A stretch of DNA of 64,000 bases, taken from the NCBI GenBank assembly GCA_903924465.1, contig CAIYBN010000140.1:1-64000 (forward strand). The letters are read 5' to 3'. The notes beneath the pieces were generated by a model. The model was not told the origin of the DNA and did no database searches. It was given only the letters and a program-made list of their open reading frames with translations. Position 1 is the stretch's first letter; each line of letters opens with the position of its first letter. This document shows, in pieces, positions 8,675 to 20,052 of this stretch. Origin of the DNA: an uncultured Myxococcales bacterium. Lineage in GTDB: Bacteria; Myxococcota_A; UBA9042. Made by a program: the position numbers and the translations under genes.

Positions 8675-8703
8675 CCGCCGCCGAAGTTTCCCAGCGGCGG
8701 CGG
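8675..8703. terminator. bidirectional terminator-like hairpin
   Basis: A perfect 9-bp inverted repeat (CCGCCGCCG at 8675-8683 and its complement at 8695-8703) with an 11-base loop lies between the convergent cyanophycinase and citrate synthase genes. There is no long T-run, but the CAAAAAC stretch on the cyanophycinase side gives a short U-rich tail for the opposite-strand transcript, so it fits best as terminator of citrate synthase. Confidence 0.5.
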
Positions 8704-8724
8704 CCCTGCAAACTCGCGTTCAAA

Positions 8725-10002
<1,278 letters not shown>

Positions 10003-10017
10003 GTGAAGCTCCTGAAT

Positions 10018-10032
10018 GGTTCAAAAAGAACC
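10018..10032. promoter_or_regulatory. short palindrome in the gltA leader
   Basis: GGTTC-AAAAA-GAACC is a perfect 5-bp inverted repeat with a 5-base spacer, beginning 16 bp upstream of the gltA start and just ahead of its Shine-Dalgarno. It could be an operator or an mRNA hairpin that hides the ribosome-binding site. The remaining leader to 10275 shows nothing else definite. Statistical significance is modest. Confidence 0.25.
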
Positions 10033-10275
10033 CTGAAAAAGAAATGGCCGTTGTGGACGTGGTGCCGGCAGCTTCCGGCTTGCGGACAAGCGCACGCCAA
10101 GTGCACTTGAGAAGCGGCGCATGAAGGAGCGAGTCGTCGCTCTTTTCACGCGGGCGGCACCTTACAGGAAGGTTTTGGGCGAAGCAACCGGGCTGCGTAA
10201 CGGCGTCGTCACAGAAAGTGATCGCGGTGGGGCGGCTTCCGCACTCGGTTGTGCGGTGGACCTCGACCGTCCCAT

Positions 10276-13200
10276 TCAGGTGTCGCCCGTAACCGTCACC
10301 ACATCCAACTCCGCCCGCGCCTGATCCGAGCGCTTGGACTTCTTCGCCCAGCGCCCCAGCGCCAGATAGACCACTGGTGTCGTGTAAAGCGTCAGCAGCT
10401 GCGAAGCCAGGAGCCCGCCGACAATCGTGATACCGAGCGGCCGTCGCAGCTCCGATCCGACGCCGGAGCCGAACGCCAGCGGCAACGCACCGAGCAGCGC
10501 CGCCATCGTGGTCATCAGGATCGGCCGGAAGCGCAGCAGACACGCCTCTTCAATCGCCGCCAGCGCGGACATGCCTTGCCGTTCGCGTTCGATGGCGAAA
10601 TCGATCAGCAAAATCGCGTTCTTCTTGACGATGCCAATGAGCAGCAGCAAGCCGATCAAGCCGATGATGCTCAAGTCCATCTTGAACCACAAAAGCGCGG
10701 CAATCGCGCCGATGCCTGCGGACGGCAAGGTGGAAAGAATGGTGATGGGGTGAATGTAGCTCTCATACAACATCCCCAGCACGATGTAGACGATGATGAG
10801 CGCGACCAGAATCAGCAACGGTTGGCTCGCCAACGACGCCGTGAAGGCTTGCGCGGTGCCCTGGAAATCCGCGTGAATGCCCGGCGGCAGGTGCATGTCC
10901 AGCTCAGACTGGTGAATCCTCTCGATGGCCTGCCCCAGCGACACACCCGGCGCGAGATTGAAGGAAATCGTCACCGACGGAAACTGGCCATTGTGGTTGA
11001 CCGCAAGCGGCGAAGCCGACGAGCCGAACTTGGCAATCGCCCGCAACGGCACCTGCGCGCCGGACGCCGAGCTCACGAAGATCTTGTCCAAAGAATCCGG
11101 GTTCTGCCGCAAGCCCGGCGGCACTTCCATCACCACGCGGTATTGGTTGCGCTGGGTGTACATCGTCGCGACCTGGCGTTGGCCAAAGGCATCGTACAAC
11201 GCGTTGTCAATGTCGGACGGCGTCACGCCCAGCCGAGCGGCGGTATCCCGGTCGATTTTCACATCCAACTGCAGCCCCGCGTCCTGCTGATCACTGGTCA
11301 CATCCTTCAACTGCTTCATGTTCTGCATGCTCTCTTGCATGCGCGGCACCCACAGGCGAAGTTCATCCAAGTCTGCGTCCTGAATGGTGTATTGGTACTG
11401 TGTCTTGGCAGCGCGACCGCCGACGCGGACATCCTGCGCTGCTTGCATGAACGTCATCAGTCCGGGAATCTTGCCGGTCTTCGGCCGCAACTTGGCAACG
11501 ACCTCATCCGCGGTCAGCTTGCGCGGCGGCATCGACTTCAACATCATGAAATTCGTGCCGACATTCGACGTACCCGCCGCCGGACCGGCGCCGATGAACG
11601 CGACGAGATGCTCGATATCCGGGTCGCCAATCAGCGCCTTGTTCAGCGACTCCTGGTACGCCTTCATCGCCGGAAACGACGTATCCTGCGCAGCCTGCAC
11701 CGTGGTCATGATGAGGCCGGTATCCTGCTGTGGAAACAGGCCCTTGGGCACTTCCGTGAACAGCTTGACGTTCAGGCCGATCGTCAGGACCGTCGCGATC
11801 AGCGTCGCGATCCGGTGGCGCAGCACAAATCGCAGACCGCGCGCATAAAGCGCCAGCAGGCCGTCAAAACCGCGTTCAGCCTGACGCGACAGCAAGTTGG
11901 GCCGCAGCTCCGCGTGCGGACGCAACATCCGCGCGCACATCATGGGCGTCAGCGTGAGCGAGATGAGCCCCGACATCGCGACCGCCGCGCTGAGCGTCAC
12001 GGCAAATTCGCGAAACAGTCGACCGACGATGCCGCCCATCAGCAAAATGGGAATGAATACGGCAAGTAACGATGCGGTGATCGAGACAATCGTGAAGCCA
12101 ATTTCCTTGGCGCCGCGCAGTGAGGCCTCGAGCGGCGTCAGGCCACGCTCGATACCGCGGGCGATGTTCTCCGTCACGACGATCGCGTCGTCGACGACGA
12201 AGCCGGTGGAAATGGTCAGCGCCATCAGCGACAGGTTGTCGACGCTGTAGTCCAGCAAGTACATGATGCCAAAGGTGGACATCAAGGACAGCGGCACCGC
12301 CACCGACGGAATCAGCGTCGCGCGCCAGGAACGCAGAAACACAAAGACGACGCCGATGACCAGAAACACGCTGAGCACCAACGTCCGGCTGACGTCGTTG
12401 ACCGATTCGCGAATCGTCTGCGTGCGGTCCATCGCCACCTGCATGTGAATCGCCGGCGAAATGGACGTCGCCAGCTGCGGCAGAATCTGCTTCACCCGAT
12501 CGTTGGTCGCCAGGATGTTGGCGCCCGGCTGTTTGCGGATCACCAGCAGGACGGAACGCTTGCCGTCGACCCAAGCCGCGGCCCGGTCGTTCTCGATGTC
12601 GTCAAACACCCGCGCCACGTGATCCAGCCGCGCGCCACCTGGGCCATCCGACGCAATGATCAGCTGTTCGTAGGCGTGCGCTCCCCAAAGTTGGTCGTTC
12701 GCGCCCAGCGTCGGCGCTTGCACGCTCCCCACCAGATTGCCCTTCGGCGTGTCCGCCGTCGCGCCGGCAATCGTCGCCCGGACCCCTTCGCTGCCCAGCT
12801 GCATGCCCGCCAGCTGCGACGGATCCACCTGCACGCGCACGGCCGGCTGCTGACCGCCGCCGACAAAGACCTGACCAACACCCGGAATTTGCGCGACCTT
12901 TTGCGCCAGTACCGTGTTGGCCGCGTCGAAGACCTGCGCCAGCGGCAACGTGTCCGAAGTCAACGCAACAATGAGGATCGGCGTGTCGCCCGGATTGACC
13001 TTTTGGTAGCTCGGCCGTGACGGCATGTTGGGCGGCAGTTCCCCGCCCGCCGCGGCAATGGCCGCCTGAACGTCGCGTGCGGCAGCGTCCACGTTGCGAT
13101 CGAGGTCGAATTGCAGCGTCACCGACGTGTTGCCCAGCGAGCTGGTCGACGTCATCTCGATCACGCCGGCGATGCGGCCGAAACGCCGTTCCAGCGGCGT

Positions 13201-13392
13201 CGCGACCGAAGACGCCATCGTTTCCGGACTGGCACCAGGCAGCGACGCGCGCACCGAAATCGTTGGAAAATCCACGCGTGGCAGCGGCGCCACGGGCAGC
13301 TTGCTCAGCGCGAGCGTGCCCGCGAGCATCAGCGCGGCCGCAAGCAGCGTCGTCGCGACCGGCCGATGGATGAACGGCGCGGAAATGTTCAC
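10276..13392 (-). CDS. mdtC: RND efflux permease, MdtC-like
   Basis: A 1,038-residue inner-membrane proton-driven pump subunit of the RND/HAE family. It shows the N-terminal APFIHRPVATTLL, two large periplasmic loops, and the proton-relay Asp pair in GFVVDDAIVV in TM4, then PKGLFPQQDTG and LLIGIVKKNAILLIDFA. Start is GTG 13392, which overlaps the stop of the MdtB-like gene as GTGA, giving translational coupling; a longer upstream reading is out of keeping with the family. MdtB and MdtC form a mixed trimer in enterobacteria, and the tandem paralogues here suggest the same. Confidence 0.9.
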   Translation of the reverse strand: MNISAPFIHRPVATTLLAAALMLAGTLALSKLPVAPLPRVDFPTISVRASLPGASPETMASSVATPLERRFGRIAGVIEMTSTSSLGNTSVTLQFDLDRNVDAAARDVQAAIAAAGGELPPNMPSRPSYQKVNPGDTPILIVALTSDTLPLAQVFDAANTVLAQKVAQIPGVGQVFVGGGQQPAVRVQVDPSQLAGMQLGSEGVRATIAGATADTPKGNLVGSVQAPTLGANDQLWGAHAYEQLIIASDGPGGARLDHVARVFDDIENDRAAAWVDGKRSVLLVIRKQPGANILATNDRVKQILPQLATSISPAIHMQVAMDRTQTIRESVNDVSRTLVLSVFLVIGVVFVFLRSWRATLIPSVAVPLSLMSTFGIMYLLDYSVDNLSLMALTISTGFVVDDAIVVTENIARGIERGLTPLEASLRGAKEIGFTIVSITASLLAVFIPILLMGGIVGRLFREFAVTLSAAVAMSGLISLTLTPMMCARMLRPHAELRPNLLSRQAERGFDGLLALYARGLRFVLRHRIATLIATVLTIGLNVKLFTEVPKGLFPQQDTGLIMTTVQAAQDTSFPAMKAYQESLNKALIGDPDIEHLVAFIGAGPAAGTSNVGTNFMMLKSMPPRKLTADEVVAKLRPKTGKIPGLMTFMQAAQDVRVGGRAAKTQYQYTIQDADLDELRLWVPRMQESMQNMKQLKDVTSDQQDAGLQLDVKIDRDTAARLGVTPSDIDNALYDAFGQRQVATMYTQRNQYRVVMEVPPGLRQNPDSLDKIFVSSASGAQVPLRAIAKFGSSASPLAVNHNGQFPSVTISFNLAPGVSLGQAIERIHQSELDMHLPPGIHADFQGTAQAFTASLASQPLLILVALIIVYIVLGMLYESYIHPITILSTLPSAGIGAIAALLWFKMDLSIIGLIGLLLLIGIVKKNAILLIDFAIERERQGMSALAAIEEACLLRFRPILMTTMAALLGALPLAFGSGVGSELRRPLGITIVGGLLASQLLTLYTTPVVYLALGRWAKKSKRSDQARAELDVVTVTGDT

Positions 13393-16300
13393 GGCTTGGC
13401 CTCGACGCGAACCGGCGCGCGCGGCTGGCCTTTGAACCAGCGGCCGATACGGTCCATGTACAGGTAGATGACCGGCGTCGTGTACAGCGTCAACACCTGC
13501 GACACCAGCAAGCCGCCGACAATCGTGATCCCCAAAGGCCGTCGCAGCTCTGCGCCCATGCCCGTGCCCAGGGCCAGCGGCAGGCCGCCCAGAAGCGCCG
13601 CGAACGTCGTCATCATGATCGGCCGAAATCGCAGCAGGCACGCCTGGTGGATGGCTTCGAGCGGCGTCATGCCGTGTTCGCGCTCTGCTTCGAGCGCGAA
13701 GTCGATCATCATGATGGCGTTCTTCTTGACGATACCGATGAGCAGGATGATGCCGATGAGCGCAATTACGCTGAAATCCGTGCGGTAAACGTACAGCGCC
13801 AGGAACGCGCCGACGCCCGCCGACGGCAGCGAGGACAGAATCGTAATCGGGTGGATGAAGCTCTCGTACAGCACGCCGAGCACGATGTAGACCGTCAGGA
13901 TCGCCGCGAGAATCAGCAACGGCTCGCTGGCCAGTGATTCATTGAACGCGTCCGCGGCGCCGACAAAGCCGGCGTGGATACTCGGCGGCATGCCGATGGA
14001 ATCCTGCGTCGCGCGAATCGCCGTCACGGCGTCGCCGAGCGACGCTTCAGGCGCCAGGTTGAACGATACCGTCACCGCCGCGAACTGGCCCTGGTGGTTG
14101 ATGGCCAGCGGCGCCGTCCGCGTGCTCATCTTGACCAGCGAACTCAGCGGCACCGGCGTGCCCGTCGTCGACCGCACAAACAGCTGGCTCAGCGCATCCT
14201 GGGATTTCGCCATCGACGGCGTGACTTCCAGAATCACCCGATACAGGTTGAGTTGGGTAAAAATAATCGACACTTGACGCTGACCAAAAGCGTCGTACAG
14301 CGTGTCGTCGATCGCTTGCGGCGACACGCCCAGCCGCGCCGCCGTGTCGCGGTCAATCGTCAGCGTCACTTCCAGCCCGGCATTTTCCTGATCGCTCGCC
14401 ACATCGCGAATCGTCTTCACCTCGCGCAGGCCGTCAACCAGCCGCGGCGCCCAGATCGCCAGTTCATCCGGGTCGGAATCCTCCAGCGTGTACTGGAACT
14501 GAGTGCGACCGGCGCGGCTGTCGATCTGCAGGTCCTGAACCGCCTGCAGGTACACGGCAATGCCGCTGACCTCCGCCAATTTCGGCCGCAAGCGCGCCAT
14601 GATTTCGTCCGCGCTCGCCTGGCGCTTGTCGCGCGGTTTCAAGGTAATCGCCAGCCGACCGCTGTTCGTCGTCGCATTCGTGCCATCCGAACCGATGAAC
14701 GACGTCAGCCCCGCCACATCCGGATCCTGCAGCACGACATCGGCGAGGTTGCGCTGCAGGTCCATCATGTGCGGAAACGACACGTCTGCCGCCGCTTCCG
14801 TCACGCCCAGCAGCGAACCGGTGTCCTGCTGCGGAAAGAAGCCTTTCGGCACTTCAATCGCCATCCACGCCGTCAACGCCAGCGTCGCCAGCGTCGCCAG
14901 CAGCGTGATGACCTGATGACGCAGCACCCAGCGCACGCCCAAATCGTAGACGTGGAGCGCGCCATCGAACACGCGTTCGCTCAGTCGATACAGCCAGTTG
15001 CGCTGATTCATCGGCGGCTCTGGACGCAGCAGATAGGCGCACATCATCGGCGTCAGCGTCAGTGAAAGCACCGCGGATACCGCAATCGCGACCGCGAGCG
15101 TCATGGCAAACTCGCGGAACAGCCGGCCGATCAGCCCGCCCATGAACAGGAGCGGAATCAGCACGGCGATGAGCGAAACGGTCAGCGAGACGATCGTGAA
15201 GCCAATCTGGCCCGCGCCTTTGAGCGCCGCCTGGAACGGCTTGTCGCCGTGTTCGATGTAGCGCGCGATGTTTTCAATCATCACGATGGCGTCGTCGACG
15301 ACAAAGCCCGTGGAAATCGTCAGCGCCATCAAGGACAGATTGTTCAGGCTGTAGCCCAACGCGTACATGACCGCGAAGGTGCCGACCAGCGACAGCGGCA
15401 CGGCGACCGCGGGAATAATCGTGGCCCGCACGTTGCGCAGGAACAGGAAGATCACCGCGACGACCAGACCAATCGTGATGAGCAGCGTCTGTTCGACGTC
15501 CTCGACGGAAGCCCGCACCGTTTCCGTGCGGTCCGCGGCAATCTTGACCTCGATGCCCGGCGGCAGCGACGCCTCCAACTTGGGCAGCAGCGCTTTGACG
15601 CGTTCCGCCACCTCGATCACATTCGCACCCGGCTGGCGCTGCACGTTCAGGATGATGGCGCGCTTCTCATTGGCCCAGCCGGCCAACTGCACGTTCTCCA
15701 CGCCGTCGACCACCGTCGCCACGTCCGCCAGCCGCACCGCCGCGCCATTCTTGTAGGCCAGCACAATCGGCCGGAACGACTTGGCGTCAAACAACTGGTC
15801 GTCGGTCGCCAGCGCGTAATCCTGGCGCAGCCCGTCCAGATTGCCCTTCGGCTGGTTGATGTTCGCCGCCACGATCGCCGCGCGCACGTCTTCCAGCGTC
15901 AGCCCCGTGCCCGCGAGCGACTGCGGATCCACCTGCACGCGCACGGCCGGCTTCTGCCCGCCGTTGATGGTCACCAGGCCCACGCCGGACACCTGGGAAA
16001 TCTTCTGGGCGAGGATCGAGTCGGCGTAGTCGTCCACTTGCTGCAGCGGCAGGCGATCGGAACTGACGAACAGCGTCAAAATCGGCGTATCCGCCGGATT
16101 GCTCTTGCTGTAACTCGGTGGCGCCGGCAACGTCCGCGGCAACAGCGCCGACGCCGCGTTGATCGCCGCCTGAACGTCCTGCTGCGCGCCGTCGATGTCC
16201 CGATCGAGGGCAAACTGCAGCGTGACCTGCGAACTGCCAAAGCTGCTCACCGACGTCATCAACGCCAGCGACGGCATCTGGCCGAATTGTCGCTCCAGCG

Positions 16301-16655
16301 GCGTCGTCACCGCGGACGTCATCGTGCCGGCACTCGCGCCGGGAAGGAACGTCGACACCACGATGGTTGGATAGGCGACCTGCGGCAGCGCGGCCACGGG
16401 CAACTGCCGGAACGCCATGATACCGGCCAGCAGCAGACCAATCATCAGCAGCGTCGTGGCCACCGGACGGCGAATGAACGGCTCGGAAATGCCGCGTCCG
16501 CCAGGCGTCTCCGTCGATCCACGGCTGACGGCCTCGGAAGCCTCAGTCGCGGACGTCGAGTCCACTCGGTCGGCCTCCTGCGGGCGCGCGTGCGGCTCCT
16601 CTGGAGTCGCTGTGCCTGACCGTGTGTCCGGCGGAGGAGTCAATTCTGACGCCAT
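13389..16655 (-). CDS. mdtB: RND efflux permease, MdtB-like
   Basis: A 1,088-residue paralogue of the preceding permease, resembling E. coli MdtB along its length (for example ISEPFIRRPVATTLLMIG, QKISQVSGVGLVTINGGQ, FVVDDAIVMIENIARYIE, MMMIDFALEAEREHGMTP). The proton-relay Asp pair in TM4 is present. An unusual 55-residue Pro/Ser/Glu-rich N-terminal extension precedes the family start; a downstream start would remove it, but ATG 16655 overlaps the MdtA-like gene by 16 bp, which is credible for this compact operon. Confidence 0.9.
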   Translation of the reverse strand: MASELTPPPDTRSGTATPEEPHARPQEADRVDSTSATEASEAVSRGSTETPGGRGISEPFIRRPVATTLLMIGLLLAGIMAFRQLPVAALPQVAYPTIVVSTFLPGASAGTMTSAVTTPLERQFGQMPSLALMTSVSSFGSSQVTLQFALDRDIDGAQQDVQAAINAASALLPRTLPAPPSYSKSNPADTPILTLFVSSDRLPLQQVDDYADSILAQKISQVSGVGLVTINGGQKPAVRVQVDPQSLAGTGLTLEDVRAAIVAANINQPKGNLDGLRQDYALATDDQLFDAKSFRPIVLAYKNGAAVRLADVATVVDGVENVQLAGWANEKRAIILNVQRQPGANVIEVAERVKALLPKLEASLPPGIEVKIAADRTETVRASVEDVEQTLLITIGLVVAVIFLFLRNVRATIIPAVAVPLSLVGTFAVMYALGYSLNNLSLMALTISTGFVVDDAIVMIENIARYIEHGDKPFQAALKGAGQIGFTIVSLTVSLIAVLIPLLFMGGLIGRLFREFAMTLAVAIAVSAVLSLTLTPMMCAYLLRPEPPMNQRNWLYRLSERVFDGALHVYDLGVRWVLRHQVITLLATLATLALTAWMAIEVPKGFFPQQDTGSLLGVTEAAADVSFPHMMDLQRNLADVVLQDPDVAGLTSFIGSDGTNATTNSGRLAITLKPRDKRQASADEIMARLRPKLAEVSGIAVYLQAVQDLQIDSRAGRTQFQYTLEDSDPDELAIWAPRLVDGLREVKTIRDVASDQENAGLEVTLTIDRDTAARLGVSPQAIDDTLYDAFGQRQVSIIFTQLNLYRVILEVTPSMAKSQDALSQLFVRSTTGTPVPLSSLVKMSTRTAPLAINHQGQFAAVTVSFNLAPEASLGDAVTAIRATQDSIGMPPSIHAGFVGAADAFNESLASEPLLILAAILTVYIVLGVLYESFIHPITILSSLPSAGVGAFLALYVYRTDFSVIALIGIILLIGIVKKNAIMMIDFALEAEREHGMTPLEAIHQACLLRFRPIMMTTFAALLGGLPLALGTGMGAELRRPLGITIVGGLLVSQVLTLYTTPVIYLYMDRIGRWFKGQPRAPVRVEAKP

Positions 16656-17851
16656 TTGCCGCCACCTTTCTCGCCCTTGCCTTCCGGTCCCTTGGCACCC
16701 GGCAGCGCAACCTTCGCATCCGGTTTCAAACGGCTCTGGCCGTCGACGACAATTTGCTCGCCCGCTTCAAGCCCCTTGGCGATGATGGCCTCGTCGCCCT
16801 CCAGCCCCTGCACCTCGATCGTCCGCACTTGAGCCGTCATGTCCGCGCCGACAACGTACACAAACGTGCCCTTCGGACCGTGCTGCACCGCGACCGCGGG
16901 AATCACCGTCGCTTGGGTCCGCAGCGCCACTTGCACGCGCGCCTTGACGAACTGATTTGGCCACAGCGCGTGCTGCGGGTTGGCAAAGATCGCCTTCAAT
17001 CGCGCCGTTGCCGTCGCCTGGTTGATCTGGTTGTCGACGACTTGCAGCTTGCCCGTCGCCAGCTTGGTCAAGCCGTCGCGGCTGTAGGCATCCACCGTCA
17101 GTTCGCCCTGCGCCATGCCGCGCTGGATCGCCGCGAGTTCATCTTCCGGCAGCGTGAACAACACCGCGATTGGATCCAGCTGCGTCACCACCACCAGCCC
17201 CGTCGGATCGCCCGGATGCACGATGTTGCCCGGATCCACCAAGCGCACGCCGGTCACGCCGTCGATGGGCGAGACAATCTTGGCGTAGTCCAGCAACAGC
17301 TTCGCACTGTCTTCCTGCGTCGCGTCGGCGTGCACCTGCGCCTCCAGCTGCTCCACCTGCGCCAGTTGGTCGGACACCTGCTGGGTCGGCACCAGGTTCT
17401 GTTTGCGCAGTTCCGTGTAGCGCGCCAGATTCACCTTGGCGTTCTTCAGCTGCGCGAGATCGCGGTCGTGCACCGCTTCAGCAGCATGCAGCTGGAGCGT
17501 AAACGGCCGCGGATCGATTTGCGCCAACAGCTCGCCCTTCTTCACCGGCTGGCCTTCGCGAAAAGGCATGTCGATCAGGCGACCATCGACGAGCGTCTTC
17601 ACGGTCACGGTGTAGTAAGCCGCGACGCTGCCGATGCCTTCCAGCGTGACCGGCATATCGCGCCGCGCCACCTTGGCCGTCAGGACCGGCGTCGGCCGCT
17701 GCGGCTCGGTCGGCTTGCCCAGCCCCGCGTGCGCACCCGCGCTCTCGCCACCCGCGGCTTTCTTGCCACCCAGGCGCTGCCAGAGCAGCCAGCCGCCGGC
17801 GCCGGCCAGGCCAAGAACGAGCAGAACCAGAAGAAATCGACGCATTCGCAT
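16640..17851 (-). CDS. mdtA: RND periplasmic adaptor (membrane fusion protein), MdtA-like
   Basis: A 403-residue adaptor connecting the RND permeases to the TolC-like channel. One N-terminal membrane anchor (FLLVLLVLGLAGAGGWLLW) is followed by the split lipoyl domain (TVKTLVDGRLIDMPFREGQ and YAKIVSPIDGVTGVRLVDPG), a helical hairpin, and beta-barrel and membrane-proximal domains ending in GLEAGEQIVVDGQSRLKP. The C-terminal 20 residues are Gly/Lys-rich. It is second in the operon, 18 bp after the channel gene. Confidence 0.92.
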   Translation of the reverse strand: MRMRRFLLVLLVLGLAGAGGWLLWQRLGGKKAAGGESAGAHAGLGKPTEPQRPTPVLTAKVARRDMPVTLEGIGSVAAYYTVTVKTLVDGRLIDMPFREGQPVKKGELLAQIDPRPFTLQLHAAEAVHDRDLAQLKNAKVNLARYTELRKQNLVPTQQVSDQLAQVEQLEAQVHADATQEDSAKLLLDYAKIVSPIDGVTGVRLVDPGNIVHPGDPTGLVVVTQLDPIAVLFTLPEDELAAIQRGMAQGELTVDAYSRDGLTKLATGKLQVVDNQINQATATARLKAIFANPQHALWPNQFVKARVQVALRTQATVIPAVAVQHGPKGTFVYVVGADMTAQVRTIEVQGLEGDEAIIAKGLEAGEQIVVDGQSRLKPDAKVALPGAKGPEGKGEKGGGKWRQN

Positions 17852-17869
17852 TGCCTCGGCAGGGTCCAG

Positions 17870-19258
17870 CTAGGGAAGCCCCAGCGCCGCGAGCAGTTGT
17901 GCCCGCGCGGTCGACAGGTTGTAGCGCGCGGCAATCACTTGCACCGCTGCGTTTGTGTAGGCCAGTTGCGTGTCGCTCAGCTCAATGCCGTTGCCCACGC
18001 CGGCCAGATAGCGCGCTTCCGCCAAGCGGAGCAATTCCGTGGCGTTGGTCAGCGCGTCGTCGGACGCGACGATGGTCGCTTTGGCCGCGCGCACCGCCAG
18101 CCGCGCCTGAGCGATATCCGACTGAATTTGCAGCAACTGCACGCCGTTTTGTCCCGCCACCGCCGCCAGATTCGCATTCGCTTCCGCTTCCTGCGCCTTG
18201 GCCAGACCGCCCTGAAAGATCGGCCAGTTCAACGTCGCGCCCATGTTCCAGTTCGGCACGAGGTTGAGCGCATTGACGCCCACGTCGGTCACACCAGCCG
18301 TCACCGCAATCGTCGGCCACAGCGTGTTGTGAATCGCCCGCAGCGTCAGTTCCTGCTGCCGACGTTGGCGATCCAGCGCCACCAGTTCCGGTCGCGCGGC
18401 GATGGCCTTGTCCAGCAGCGCCTGCTGCGACGCATCCTCACCCTCCACCGGCCGCTGTTCGTCATCGCCAACGTCATAGTCGATTTCGCCCATCAAGCCG
18501 ATCGCCTGGTTCAGCTGCGCGCGGCCGATGTCATAGGCATTTTGCGCAGAAATGACGCCAACTTGCGCGTTGGACACATTGGTCCGACCTTGCACCAAGT
18601 CGATTTCCGGCCGCGTACCTGCCGCCACGAACCCGCCAATTTGCTTCAGATGGCGCCGCTGATTGGCCAGCGTCTCGCGCGCCACGTCCAGCAGCGCCTT
18701 TTGCGCGCGGGCCTGGAAGTACGCGCGCCGCGCACCGGCGACCACCTGCAATTCCGTCGTCTTTTCAGTCCACTGCAGCACATCTTCTGCCGCCTCGGCT
18801 GACGCCTGACGATCCGCAATCTGGCCGAAATCGTAGACCAGCTGCGACGCCTGGACGCTCACGTTGAACAGGTCATACGACGGCGCGAGCGACACGGTCG
18901 ACGTCACCGGCACCACAGTTCCCGGTCGCGGCGCAAAATTGCCAGTTGATCTCTGGTATTGCACCAGACCCGACACCTGCGGCAGATAGCCTGTGTGGAT
19001 CTGCGCCGTGCGCCCCTTTGCCGCTGCCGTTGCCGCCCGGCTCACGCGCAGCTGCGGCTGATTCTCGCGGGCCATCCGCTCGGCGTCGGCCAGGCTGAGC
19101 AGGCGCAACTGCGGCGGCACATCCGTCGGCGTTTCCGTTTCCGGCAGCGTGACATGCGGCAATTTCACCTGCGGACGGGCCAACGCGGGCAGCGCAAGCA
19201 GCTGGGCGAGACACAGGACTGCCAGCGTCGATCGCCGATCTCCAGTTTGGGTCCGCAT
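17870..19258 (-). CDS. TolC-family outer-membrane efflux channel
   Basis: A 462-residue outer-membrane factor. ATG 19258 is chosen because GAGG lies shortly upstream and a signal peptide ending ALARPQ follows; an in-frame upstream start would add 23 non-family residues. Two internally repeated helical halves typical of TolC are visible, with the AQ-rich pattern in both (YDFGQIADRQASAEAAEDVL and FQGGLAKAQEAEANANLA). It is the first gene of the tolC-mdtABC-like operon. Confidence 0.9.
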   Translation of the reverse strand: MRTQTGDRRSTLAVLCLAQLLALPALARPQVKLPHVTLPETETPTDVPPQLRLLSLADAERMARENQPQLRVSRAATAAAKGRTAQIHTGYLPQVSGLVQYQRSTGNFAPRPGTVVPVTSTVSLAPSYDLFNVSVQASQLVYDFGQIADRQASAEAAEDVLQWTEKTTELQVVAGARRAYFQARAQKALLDVARETLANQRRHLKQIGGFVAAGTRPEIDLVQGRTNVSNAQVGVISAQNAYDIGRAQLNQAIGLMGEIDYDVGDDEQRPVEGEDASQQALLDKAIAARPELVALDRQRRQQELTLRAIHNTLWPTIAVTAGVTDVGVNALNLVPNWNMGATLNWPIFQGGLAKAQEAEANANLAAVAGQNGVQLLQIQSDIAQARLAVRAAKATIVASDDALTNATELLRLAEARYLAGVGNGIELSDTQLAYTNAAVQVIAARYNLSTARAQLLAALGLP

Positions 19259-19501
19259 CCTGTCGCCTCGTCGCACGTCCGTCAGCCCCCGCGGCCGATC
19301 CGGGCCGGGAGTATAGCGCGGTTCCACGCGTTCGGTCTGGCGCGTTACGATTCTTTAACAAGCCTCGTGCTGCGCTTCCCGCCACGACACCGAACACCCA
19401 CGTCGATCTTCACAGCTTTGTCACGGCCCGCCGACCGGGTGGCCCGCCGCATCCTATCGTCAAAATCGGCCGATGTTTTGCGCCGTTTGCTTGGAGGAGT
19501 T

Positions 19502-20020
19502 ATGTCGAAGTTCATCCATTCGCCGTATTGTGTCGTGGTCGCGGACAGCACGCGGGCTCACTATTTCTCCCTGCGTCCAACCGCGCATGCGGGCTCGGCC
19601 ACCACGGCCGTGGTGGAGCACCGTGCGGATCTCGTGCGTAACGCCCTGCCCGCGCCGAATGCGACGGGGGATCAGGGCGACATCGACTTGCGTCGCGCCG
19701 CATCGGGTGGTCCGGGGCGCAATGACGACGCTTCCGACATGAACTGGCAACGCGAGCACGAACGTCAGTTCGCTACGGAAGTTATTGAAACCTGTGCTGA
19801 TTACTGCCGGGAATGGGACGCGGGCGCGGTCGTGCTGGTCGCGGAGAAGCACATGCTCGGGCTGTTGCGGCAGCGGACCGATCTGCTCGATGACCTGGAA
19901 GTATTGGAATTGTGTCGTGATTTGGTCGATCTCGACGACTCGATTGTCCATGCGCGCCTGGCCGCCGCGGGCATGGTACCGGGTACGCCGGCCATGGCGG
20001 CGGCGAGACACGCGCACTGA
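19502..20020 (+). CDS. host attachment family protein (AtsE-like)
   Basis: A 172-residue cytoplasmic protein. The opening YCVVVADSTRAHYFSL, the acidic middle and VVLVAEKHMLGLLRQR match the family named for a plant-associated bacterium attachment protein, related in fold to peptide-release-factor-like domains. The biochemical role is unknown; the attachment name is historical. A strong GGAGGAG precedes ATG 19502. It is divergent from the efflux operon (243 bp between starts) and convergent with the dehydrogenase gene. Confidence 0.7.
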   Translation: MSKFIHSPYCVVVADSTRAHYFSLRPTAHAGSATTAVVEHRADLVRNALPAPNATGDQGDIDLRRAASGGPGRNDDASDMNWQREHERQFATEVIETCADYCREWDAGAVVLVAEKHMLGLLRQRTDLLDDLEVLELCRDLVDLDDSIVHARLAAAGMVPGTPAMAAARHAH

Positions 20021-20052
20021 CGGTTCACGCCTCGGTCGGCAAATCCGGGTCC

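Noticed and set aside
10249..12069. A 606-codon plus-strand frame opposite the MdtC-like gene
   Set aside because: Mirror frame of the RND permease, which has all family motifs on the minus strand.
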